This document shows positions 1 through 5,460 of a DNA stretch of 12,592 bases, piece by piece. Source of the DNA: an uncultured Oscillospiraceae bacterium (GTDB lineage: Bacteria; Bacillota; Clostridia; Oscillospirales; Oscillospiraceae); the NCBI GenBank assembly GCA_900758315.1, contig CAAERF010000021.1, forward strand, positions 1-12,592, in the 5' to 3' direction. The notes under the pieces were generated by a model. The model saw only the letters and a list, made by a program, of their open reading frames with translations, did no database searches and was not told where the DNA came from. Made by a program: the position numbers and the translations under genes. How positions within the stretch are numbered: the first letter of the stretch is position 1; every line of letters starts with the position of its first letter.

Positions 1-77
1 CCAGGGACGCTGTCCCTGGACCCTGCAAGCCTTTTTGGAAAAAGGCTTGACCCAAAAACCCATTGTGCTGCGCACTC
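1..77 (-). repeat. Two-hairpin structured repeat, copy A
   Basis: Read on the minus strand this is a block of about 77 bases starting with GAGTGCGCAGCACAA, followed by two perfect hairpins. One has an 11-bp stem (26-36 with 39-49, two-base loop) and the other an 8-bp stem (1-8 with 12-19, three-base loop GCT). A second copy lies at 235-311 on the plus strand. The order of elements, the spacer bases GGGTCCAGGG and the stems are shared, and base changes between the copies keep the pairing. It looks like a dispersed non-coding palindromic element of the REP/REPIN or small MITE kind. The family name is not known to me, and the copy may continue left of the window. Confidence 0.7.
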
Positions 78-99
78 ATGGATTGTAAAGTAGAAGAAA

Positions 100-117
100 A
101 GCCGACATGCGTCGGCT
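100..117 (+). other. Short hairpin, possible terminator
   Basis: AGCCGAC (100-106) pairs perfectly with GTCGGCT (111-117) around an ATGC loop. On the plus strand it is followed after a few bases by a short T-run (ATATTTTTAG, 126-135). It could end transcription arriving from the left edge, but the T-run is not adjacent to the stem, so the call is tentative. Confidence 0.35.
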
Positions 118-134
118 ATCGAGAATATTTTTAG

Positions 135-173
135 AAAAAAGAGAACCGTCTGTAATTTCAGATGGTTCTCTTT
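135..173 (-). terminator. Rho-independent terminator, probably bidirectional
   Basis: Bases 141-152 pair with 159-170 through 12 bp with a single G-U wobble, extended by three A-T pairs (138-140 with 171-173), around a six-base loop. On the minus strand the core stem is followed at once by six T (complement of 135-140), a classic intrinsic terminator. On the plus strand the following bases are T-rich but interrupted. It most likely ends transcription of the leftward membrane-protein gene at 330-1112 and perhaps also of a rightward gene outside the window. Confidence 0.7.
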
Positions 174-191
174 ATCATTATATTTACCCAT

Positions 192-211
192 ACGCCGATG
201 AAAATCGGCGT
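192..211. other. Hairpin with GAAA tetraloop
   Basis: ACGCCGAT (192-199) pairs perfectly with ATCGGCGT (204-211) around a GAAA loop (GNRA class, unusually stable in RNA). A pyrimidine-rich run TTCTTTCTG overlaps its plus-strand end. It may be an accessory terminator or part of the repeat cluster; no function can be assigned. Confidence 0.4.
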
Positions 212-234
212 TCTTTCTGCGTTGCATATAGAAA

Positions 235-311
235 GAGCGCGCAGCGCAAAGAAAGTTTTCGGTCCAGCCTTTTACAAAAGGCTGGCGGGGTCCAGGGGTA
301 GAGCCCCTGGA
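235..311 (+). repeat. Two-hairpin structured repeat, copy B
   Basis: Plus-strand copy of the element seen inverted at 1-77. It begins GAGCGCGCAGCGCAA, then a perfect 10-bp hairpin (264-273 with 276-285), the shared linker GGGGTCCAGG, and a second hairpin (291-298 with 304-311, five-base loop). Compared with copy A one pair in each stem has changed on both sides (A-T to C-G in the long stem, A-T to G-C in the short one), so the structure rather than the bare sequence is kept. It ends about 20 bases beyond the stop codon of the leftward gene, so that gene's transcript would carry its complement. Confidence 0.7.
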
Positions 312-329
312 AGCCCCTGTGAGCAACGA

Positions 330-1112
330 TCAGCCAACCCGTCTGCCACTGTACTGGGCGTTGTCCAGGAAGAGGACGCTGCGGCCCAGGAACCACAGGG
401 CGGTGGCGGCCAGAAGCACCTGCTGATACAGCTCGGTCCGGTCGGCGATGGCGGTGACGCACAGAGTCACGGTCATCAGAGAGAAGAAGGCAGTGCGCCG
501 GGGATGCGGGTGCTGGAAGGCGAAGCCGGCGGTGTAGTACCAGGCCAGACAGGCGCAGATCACCGCCAAAAGCTGCCACACGAAGGTGAGTACGGCGGGA
601 TTGGAGGCGTTACTGTGATAGGTGAGCACCAGCCAGACGCAACAGGTAAAGCCGGGGAACAGCGGTGCCAGAGAGGTGTTGCCGGAGTCACCGTTGCGGA
701 CGGTGATAAAGAAGGCGGCGATGCAGGCGAAGAGCATCAGCAGTCCAAAGAAGGACTGGAAGGGCATGGCCAGCAGGGACTGGGGCAGTCCGGAGACGTA
801 GAGCAGATAGCCGATCAGCAGGGTGCTGATGCCAAAGCCCAGCGCACCGGCGTAGGAGAACAGCTGAGGCAGCAGGGTGTCCGCATGGAAGGCGGCGTAC
901 CAGTTCTGGGCCTCATTGGCCACCGAGAGACAGAGAATCAGCAGGACCAGGGCGGCGCCTGCGGTGAGGCCGATCAGAGCGTAGGTGGCCGGATGGTGCA
1001 GGAGCAGCAGGCCGGTGTCCGGATCCACGGCCTCGGTCAGCTGCCGGGCGCGGAGGATGTAGCCGGCGACCCCGAAGACCAGGGCCAGGAAGGGATAAAG
1101 GGCTTTTTTCAT
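330..1112 (-). CDS. Multispan integral membrane protein, function unknown
   Basis: A 260-residue protein with about eight hydrophobic segments (roughly residues 5-20, 43-64, 86-107, 112-137, 149-165, 174-197, 207-223 and 229-249) joined by short loops, so it is almost certainly an integral membrane protein of the cytoplasmic membrane. No signal peptide, catalytic motif or transporter signature is recognisable, and I do not know the family. The ATG start is supported by GGGAGG (minus strand) six bases upstream and by a promoter at 1174-1202. It is transcribed alone, divergently from the asparagine synthetase gene, and ends in the repeat/terminator region at 1-329. A long open frame on the plus strand over the same bases is an antisense shadow: its product is a low-complexity G/Q/E-rich chain, whereas the minus frame gives a coherent membrane protein. 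Confidence 0.85.
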   Translation of the reverse strand: MKKALYPFLALVFGVAGYILRARQLTEAVDPDTGLLLLHHPATYALIGLTAGAALVLLILCLSVANEAQNWYAAFHADTLLPQLFSYAGALGFGISTLLIGYLLYVSGLPQSLLAMPFQSFFGLLMLFACIAAFFITVRNGDSGNTSLAPLFPGFTCCVWLVLTYHSNASNPAVLTFVWQLLAVICACLAWYYTAGFAFQHPHPRRTAFFSLMTVTLCVTAIADRTELYQQVLLAATALWFLGRSVLFLDNAQYSGRRVG

Positions 1113-1123
1113 GGCAACCTCCC

Positions 1124-1148
1124 AAAAAAAGCAGGACAGAAGGTCCTG
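1124..1148 (-). promoter_or_regulatory. Terminator-like hairpin in the leader of the membrane-protein gene
   Basis: On the minus strand CAGGAC and GTCCTG form a 6-bp stem with a five-base loop (1132-1148), followed by C and seven T (complement of 1124-1130), then directly by the GGGAGG ribosome binding site and the ATG at 1112. It sits between the promoter and the gene, so it could act as an attenuator. The stem is short, and it could also just insulate the ribosome binding site. Confidence 0.4.
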
Positions 1149-1173
1149 AGCGTGATAAAAACAGGATGTCCCT

Positions 1174-1202
1174 ATTGTACTCCAAAAGCCGGTGGATGTC
1201 AG
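1174..1202 (-). promoter_or_regulatory. Sigma-A promoter for the leftward membrane-protein gene
   Basis: Minus strand: -35 CTGACA (complement of 1197-1202, 5 of 6 to consensus), exactly 17 bases, then -10 TACAAT (complement of 1174-1179, 5 of 6). This predicts a leader of roughly 55 bases before the ATG at 1112. Confidence 0.65.
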
Positions 1203-1245
1203 CAGGTTTTTTGCCCGATTTCCCGGGAAATCTCCGGTCAGTCAC

Positions 1246-1271
1246 ATAGGAGTGGCCCTGCGGCATAGAAT
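1246..1271 (+). promoter_or_regulatory. Possible sigma-E-type promoter of the asparagine synthetase gene
   Basis: CATAGAAT at 1264-1271 matches 7 of 8 bases of the mother-cell sigma-E -10 pattern CATACAAT. Thirteen bases upstream, ATAGG (1246-1250) only partly fits the -35 core ATATT. The predicted start is about 25 bases before the ATG, leaving room for the AAGGAAAGG ribosome binding site (1283-1291). No good sigma-A promoter is seen here. The -35 match is weak, so this is a hypothesis prompted by the sporulation role of AsnO in Bacillus. Confidence 0.3.
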
Positions 1272-1303
1272 GAGATCAGCAAAAGGAAAGGACTGGTCTG
1301 AAG

Positions 1304-3151
1304 ATGTGTGGCATTGGTGGATTTTGTGATTTGACCCGGGATAACCGGCAGTGGAAGTGGGAGAAGACTGGGGAGCGCATGTGCCGCACCCTGGAGCGGC
1401 GGGGTCCCGACGACGGAGGACTCTGGGTGGGCAAAGACTGTGTGCTGGCCCACCGACGGCTGGCGGTCATCGACCCGGCCAACGGGCAGCAGCCCATGGT
1501 GCGCACCGTCGGCACCGGTCAGGTGGTGCTGGTCTACAACGGAGAGCTGTATAATACCGACCCATTGCGCCGGGAGCTGGAGAAGCGGGGCCATGTGTTC
1601 TCCACCCGGACGGATACTGAGGTGGTGCTGGAGGCCTGGCGGGCCTATGGCGAGCAGATGGGAGAGCATCTGGAGGGCATCTACGCCTTCGCCATCTGGG
1701 ATGAGGGCCGGCAGACCCTGTTCTGCTGCCGGGACCGGTTTGGCGTCAAACCCTTTTTCTACGCCATGGTGGGGGATACCTTTGTCTTTGGCTCCGAGCC
1801 GAAAACCCTGTTCTGTTACCCGGGACTGACACCCCGGGCGGATGAGACCACCTGGCGGGAGGTACTGGGAATCTCGCCGGCCCGGACGGCGGGAGTCGGG
1901 GTGTTCCAGGGCGTTCTGGAGCTGAAGCCCGCCCATCAGCTCACTTTTAATAAAGATGGTCTGAACATCCGCCGGTACTGGAACGTGACCAGCCGGGTCC
2001 ACACAGAGGACTATCCGGAGACAGTGGAGCATCTGAAAGAACTGCTCCGCTCCGCCATTCGCCGTCAGTTGGTCAGCGACGTGCCCCTGTGTACCCTGCT
2101 CTCCGGCGGGCTGGACTCCTCTATCATCACCGCAGTGGCGGCCAAAGCCTATCAGGAGTGGGGACTGCCGCCCCTGGCGACCTACTCCTTCGACTACACC
2201 GACAATCAGAAGTATTTCCATCCCTCTTCCTTCCAGCCCGACGCCGACTGGCCTTGGGTGGAGCGGATGCGGCAGGAGTTCGGCACCCGGCACACCGTCC
2301 TGACCTGCACCCAGCACAATCTGGTGGACCTGCTGGACGCGGCGGTGGAGGCAAAGGACCTGCCGGGGATGGCGGATATGGACTCCTCACTGCTCTACTT
2401 TTGCAGCCGCATCCGGGAAAAGCATGTGGTCTCTCTGTCCGGCGAGTGCAGCGACGAGATCTTTGGCGGCTATCCCTGGTTCCACCGGCCGGATATGCTG
2501 GCGGCGGACACCTTCCCCTGGAGCATGGATATGAGCGCCCGGACCGATGTGCTGCGGCCGGATCTGGTGAAGCGGTTGGAGCTGGAGGAATATGTGCGCA
2601 GCCGTTACCGGGAGAGTGTGGCGGAGACGCCCCGGCTGGAGGGCGAGTCCCAAGAGGAGGCCCGGCGGCGTGAGATCGGCTGGCTGAACCTGAACTGGTT
2701 TATGACCAACCTGCTGGACCGGAAGGACCGGATGAGTATGTACTCCGGACTGGAGGTCCGTGTGCCCTTCTGCGACCACCATCTGGTGGAGTACGTATGG
2801 AACATCCCCTGGGAGATGAAGAGTAAGGACGGGGTGCGGAAGCAGGTGCTCCGGGACGCGGCGAAGGGACTGCTCCCCGAGGACGTGCGCAACCGGCCCA
2901 AGTCGCCCTATCCCAAAACCCACAATCCGCTGTTCGAGCGGCTGGCGAAAGAGCGCCTGCGCGGGATTCTGGCGGACCCGAATGCGCCGCTCCACAGTCT
3001 GGTGGACCGGGAGGCCCTGGAAAACGGCCTGCTCCGGGACGCCGGGGATTACGGACGGCCCTGGTTCGGCCAGCTGATGGCAGGGCCCCAGATGATCGCC
3101 TACCTGATCGAGCTGAATATCTGGATGGAGCGGTTTGGACTGGCGGCGTGA
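1304..3151 (+). CDS. asnB: Asparagine synthetase, glutamine-hydrolysing (AsnB/AsnO family)
   Basis: A 615-residue cytoplasmic enzyme that amidates aspartate to asparagine using ATP and ammonia from glutamine (EC 6.3.5.4). The N-terminal class II glutaminase domain (about 2-210) starts MCGIGGF, with Cys2 as nucleophile after Met removal, and keeps RRGPDD (32-37), YNGELYN (78-84) and RDRFGVKPF (143-151). The synthetase domain (about 230-600) has the pyrophosphate loop LSGGLDSS (266-273), SGECSDEIFGGY (379-390), LDRKDRMSMYSGLEVRVPF (471-489) and RPKSPYPKTHNP (531-542). All key residues are present, so it should be active. The length is close to Bacillus subtilis AsnO (about 614), which is linked to sporulation, rather than the other paralogues. 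The ATG at 1304 is fixed by the catalytic Cys2. The gene is single, divergent from the membrane-protein gene, and ends in a strong terminator. Confidence 0.95.
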   Translation: MCGIGGFCDLTRDNRQWKWEKTGERMCRTLERRGPDDGGLWVGKDCVLAHRRLAVIDPANGQQPMVRTVGTGQVVLVYNGELYNTDPLRRELEKRGHVFSTRTDTEVVLEAWRAYGEQMGEHLEGIYAFAIWDEGRQTLFCCRDRFGVKPFFYAMVGDTFVFGSEPKTLFCYPGLTPRADETTWREVLGISPARTAGVGVFQGVLELKPAHQLTFNKDGLNIRRYWNVTSRVHTEDYPETVEHLKELLRSAIRRQLVSDVPLCTLLSGGLDSSIITAVAAKAYQEWGLPPLATYSFDYTDNQKYFHPSSFQPDADWPWVERMRQEFGTRHTVLTCTQHNLVDLLDAAVEAKDLPGMADMDSSLLYFCSRIREKHVVSLSGECSDEIFGGYPWFHRPDMLAADTFPWSMDMSARTDVLRPDLVKRLELEEYVRSRYRESVAETPRLEGESQEEARRREIGWLNLNWFMTNLLDRKDRMSMYSGLEVRVPFCDHHLVEYVWNIPWEMKSKDGVRKQVLRDAAKGLLPEDVRNRPKSPYPKTHNPLFERLAKERLRGILADPNAPLHSLVDREALENGLLRDAGDYGRPWFGQLMAGPQMIAYLIELNIWMERFGLAA

Positions 3152-3162
3152 GACAACCGGAG

Positions 3163-3200
3163 AAACGGAGGTGGGAGTGCGATTCCCACCTCCGTTTTTT
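3163..3200 (+). terminator. Strong rho-independent terminator of the asparagine synthetase gene
   Basis: A perfect 14-bp stem (3163-3176 with 3184-3197) and seven-base loop, ending in six T (3195-3200), begins 12 bases after the TGA stop. Confidence 0.93.
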
Positions 3201-3283
3201 GCGCTCCCCGGAGAGAATTCCAACTGGTGGCACAGAGCTGCACGTTGCTTTTTGGTATTTCTGCCACTGGTAAACGCCACTAC

Positions 3284-3312
3284 TTGACAAAACATAGTTG
3301 TATATATACTAT
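3284..3312 (+). promoter_or_regulatory. Sigma-A promoter of the amidase-domain operon
   Basis: Perfect -35 TTGACA at 3284-3289. The -10 is either TATACT at 3305-3310 (5 of 6, 15-base spacer) or TACTAT at 3307-3312 (4 of 6, 17-base spacer), inside a strongly AT-rich stretch that continues to about 3340. It predicts a leader of about 95 bases, long enough to contain the short open frame at 3365. Confidence 0.65.
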
Positions 3313-3364
3313 AGAAATATACAGAAGATATAGTAATATAACGATTTTGAAAGAAAGGTGATCT

Positions 3365-3388
3365 ATGAAAAAGAAAAATTGGCAGTAG
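3365..3388 (+). CDS. Possible seven-codon leader peptide (MKKKNWQ)
   Basis: ATG at 3365 is preceded by GAAAGGTGATCT, which closely follows the extended anti-SD complement of 16S rRNA. The frame reads M-K-K-K-N-W-Q and stops at TAG, 25 bases before the ATG of the secreted amidase-domain protein, which has its own site AAAGGAAG. It may be a translated leader peptide, a decoy start, or the worn remnant of an earlier gene start, since the N-terminus looks like the beginning of a signal peptide. It is not in frame with the downstream gene. Confidence 0.3.
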   Translation: MKKKNWQ

Positions 3389-3413
3389 CAGCAAAGAGTG
3401 AAAGGAAGTTAAC

Positions 3414-4775
3414 ATGAAGAACAGGATAATTGCAATTTGTGTGTTATTGGCAGGAACCTTGACTTTGACAGGAGTGACCAGTGTAAGGGCTGCTGAGGTA
3501 ACCCTCGACGCGAATGATGCTGTCGCATTGGACAAGATAGACGTATTAACGGATATTCCTATTGAAGAGACAATAGTCAATCAAGTGTTTGATGCTGGGG
3601 AGGAAATCAATCAGCTGGAGCGTATCTCTTATTCTAAGGGAATTAAAATCAGTGGAACAAACTATCGACTGTATCCGGAATTTGAAAATCCTGACCGGGC
3701 GGTCAGCGAGTTGGAAAAGATGACACAGAAAGCCATGGATTACCTGAAAAACAACTATGATCTGGCGGCGCTGTCCAATGACAATTATGAGGAATATCAG
3801 GCCTGTGTCTGTGAAGCGCTGGGGGAAGAAGCAGTGTGGACGGATGAAGCCCTTGAGGACGAGCTGTATTTGATCGAAGGTTTCCTGGACATCTATGAAA
3901 ATGGTGATGATAACAGGGAAATTCTAGAGATCGTAGAGTCCGTTGATGGAAACTTTGAGGGAACCACTGTGGCGGAAGCAGCACAGGTTACCGGCGAATT
4001 GCAGCTGATACTACCATATAACACCGGGGCGGATGAGGCCGTGGAAGCGGCGGCAGAGGAGATCGCCGCAGACGTGGAACAGGAATACGGTGTTACCTTT
4101 GTGAAACCAAATGAAGCAGTGCAGGAAGAACTATCCAGTCAGGATCAGCCGAGCGAAGTGTATCAGCTGGGGTTGTTGAACACCGCTAATATTACTCCGC
4201 AGGCGGAATTGCTTGCTTACAGTGGGAACAGCGCATTTAATGTAGAAAATGGCCGTTCGTATGCTAATAAATACGCACCTAAAGATAAGCATAATACTAA
4301 ATACAAGTATTTCGATGGGGCCGATTGTACAAATTTTGTTTCACAGATAAAAAAAGCAGGCGGTGTAAAAGAGTATACTGCTTGGAAGACAGTAGGAAGT
4401 GACTCCACAATCGATTATGAGAAGTCTTGGTTTTGTAAAACTAAACATAACTATTCGAAAGTGTGGACGCTCGCAGATAAATTTGCAAAATTTTTCGGCA
4501 TAAAATCTAAAACAAGTAGTTTCTATACATTATCAACCAGAGTAAAAAAAGGTTCTTTTATTGGATATGATAGAAACGGTGATGGAAATTGGGATCATAT
4601 GGCTTTTGTCACAGCAGTTACTAAAACAAAAAAGAGTGTTAATGGTGTTACATATTATGATTTTAGAATTGCGCAGCATTCAGGGGACTATCATGCATAT
4701 GTCAGCGAAACAATTAATCATTGGGAGACGTTAAAAACGACGCACAAAAAAATTGTATTTGCTATTATTAACTAA
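3414..4775 (+). CDS. Secreted protein with C-terminal Amidase_6-like cysteine hydrolase domain
   Basis: A 453-residue exported protein. Residues 1-26 form a signal peptide (basic start, hydrophobic core, VRA-AE cleavage after Ala26). Residues 27 to about 270 are an acidic region with no family I recognise. Residues from about 276 resemble the putative amidase domain PF12671: FDGADCTNFVSQIKKAGG (300-317, Cys305 as likely nucleophile), W-rich middle, GDGNWDHMAFV (389-399, His395) and AQHSGDY (420-426, His422). Such domains are related to NlpC/P60-CHAP cysteine peptidases, and a cell-wall or peptide amide substrate is plausible but unproven. The DNA for this domain (about 4215-4775) is near 30% GC in the lines I counted, against about 50-70% in the N-terminal half, so the gene looks like a fusion with acquired sequence. 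ATG chosen for AAAGGAAG seven bases upstream. It lies 15 bases before the next gene, in one operon. Confidence 0.85.
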   Translation: MKNRIIAICVLLAGTLTLTGVTSVRAAEVTLDANDAVALDKIDVLTDIPIEETIVNQVFDAGEEINQLERISYSKGIKISGTNYRLYPEFENPDRAVSELEKMTQKAMDYLKNNYDLAALSNDNYEEYQACVCEALGEEAVWTDEALEDELYLIEGFLDIYENGDDNREILEIVESVDGNFEGTTVAEAAQVTGELQLILPYNTGADEAVEAAAEEIAADVEQEYGVTFVKPNEAVQEELSSQDQPSEVYQLGLLNTANITPQAELLAYSGNSAFNVENGRSYANKYAPKDKHNTKYKYFDGADCTNFVSQIKKAGGVKEYTAWKTVGSDSTIDYEKSWFCKTKHNYSKVWTLADKFAKFFGIKSKTSSFYTLSTRVKKGSFIGYDRNGDGNWDHMAFVTAVTKTKKSVNGVTYYDFRIAQHSGDYHAYVSETINHWETLKTTHKKIVFAIIN

Positions 4776-4790
4776 GAAGGGGAGATGACC

Positions 4791-5267
4791 GTGAAAAAAA
4801 AGAAGGTACTCATTTGGGGAGCAGTCATTGTAATGCTGGTGGGCGGTTTCCTCGCCCTCCGCATCCCCAGCTGGACCCGGACCTATGGTCTCTCCGAAGA
4901 TGTGATTGCGGGGGAGAGAATGCCCACGGCAGAAGAGACCATCCGGCTTTATTTCTACTACTGCAATCGGCGAGATGAGCAGGCGGCCCGTCAACTTTTG
5001 ACCATCCATATGGCGGCACAACCGGAGGCATTTGCATTGGATGAATCAGTAGAAAACTGGTTGTTCGTAGACCATAAAATAAGAGACATATACCCCTGGG
5101 ACAATAATGAGCCGGAAGAAAGCGCGACAGTTATGGGTTTTGGCGTCGAAGATTGTGAGGATTACTTATGGGCTTCTCTGGCATCAGACAGCCGGAGTCT
5201 TGACTATGAACTGAGACGAGCGGATGTGAATAGCCCGTGGAGGATTTATTCCATCGGCAACGGCTGA
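4791..5267 (+). CDS. Small membrane-anchored protein, function unknown
   Basis: 158 residues: a lysine-rich start (MKKKKVLIWG), one hydrophobic segment at about 6-23, and an extracytoplasmic part of about 135 residues with no motif I can name. The stretch PTAEETIRLYFYYCNRRDEQ (45-64) resembles helix starts of small NTF2-like or DUF4829-type exported domains, but this is a weak impression. The start is taken as GTG at 4791, because AAGGGGAG (4777-4784) lies six bases before it. The in-frame ATG at 4785 directly abuts the purine run and would leave no spacing. It follows the amidase-domain gene by 15 bases with no terminator and is probably co-transcribed, so it may be a partner, anchor or inhibitor of that secreted enzyme (inference from position only). 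GC is nearer the genomic norm than the preceding 560 bases. Confidence 0.75.
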   Translation: MKKKKVLIWGAVIVMLVGGFLALRIPSWTRTYGLSEDVIAGERMPTAEETIRLYFYYCNRRDEQAARQLLTIHMAAQPEAFALDESVENWLFVDHKIRDIYPWDNNEPEESATVMGFGVEDCEDYLWASLASDSRSLDYELRRADVNSPWRIYSIGNG

Positions 5268-5311
5268 CCTGGAAACTGGTGGGCGAAATCCCGCAAAAAA
5301 GGTCCCTTCCC

Positions 5312-5340
5312 TTGCAAAAGCTTCCGGAGCGGGCTATAAT
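5312..5340 (+). promoter_or_regulatory. Sigma-A promoter of metG
   Basis: -35 TTGCAA (5312-5317), exactly 17 bases, then perfect -10 TATAAT (5335-5340). Transcription would start near 5347, giving a leader of about 114 bases before the metG ATG. Confidence 0.85.
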
Positions 5341-5348
5341 AAATTTAT

Positions 5349-5450
5349 CTGCGTCTACACGCAGGCCAGTACCCCGGCGGACTGGCCTGTTTTGCCAGTG
5401 AAAAGAGAAGCTGCGCCTCCGCTTCCATTCGGCGGAGGTGGCAAAGGAGG
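5349..5450 (+). promoter_or_regulatory. metG leader with overlapping alternative hairpins
   Basis: Four pairings can be drawn. P1: CTGCGT (5349-5354) with ACGCAG (5359-5364). T: CAGGCCAGT (5362-5370) with ACTGGCCTG (5381-5389), perfect 9 bp followed by TTTT, terminator-like. AT: ACTGGC (5381-5386) with GCCAGT (5394-5399). S: CGCCTCCGC (5414-5422) with GCGGAGGTG (5432-5440), one G-U pair, ending just before the AAAGGAGG ribosome binding site (5443-5450). P1 and T share bases, and T and AT share bases, so they exclude each other. This fits an attenuator. No T-box consensus (AGGGTGGNACC) is present, and the leader is too short for a full T-box. Confidence 0.5.
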
Positions 5451-5460
5451 AACCGTAACA

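Noticed and set aside
1..311. CRISPR array
   Set aside because: Only two repeat copies, in opposite orientation, with internal hairpins and no regular spacers.
162..1268. Long plus-strand open frame of 368 codons
   Set aside because: It lies antisense to the membrane-protein gene, has no ribosome binding site, gives a low-complexity G/Q/E-rich product, and spans the repeats and the divergent promoter region.
1238..2317. Minus-strand open frame of 359 codons within asnB
   Set aside because: Shadow frame of a high-GC gene; the product shows no motif, while the plus frame has all asparagine synthetase motifs.
5349..5450. T-box riboswitch before metG
   Set aside because: No AGGGTGGNACC motif and the leader of about 114 bases is too short for stem I plus antiterminator.
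5392..5460. In-frame N-terminal extension of MetG
   Set aside because: It would start with TTG inside the leader hairpins with no ribosome binding site, and MetG proteins begin near the KFYITTPIYYP stretch encoded from 5461.
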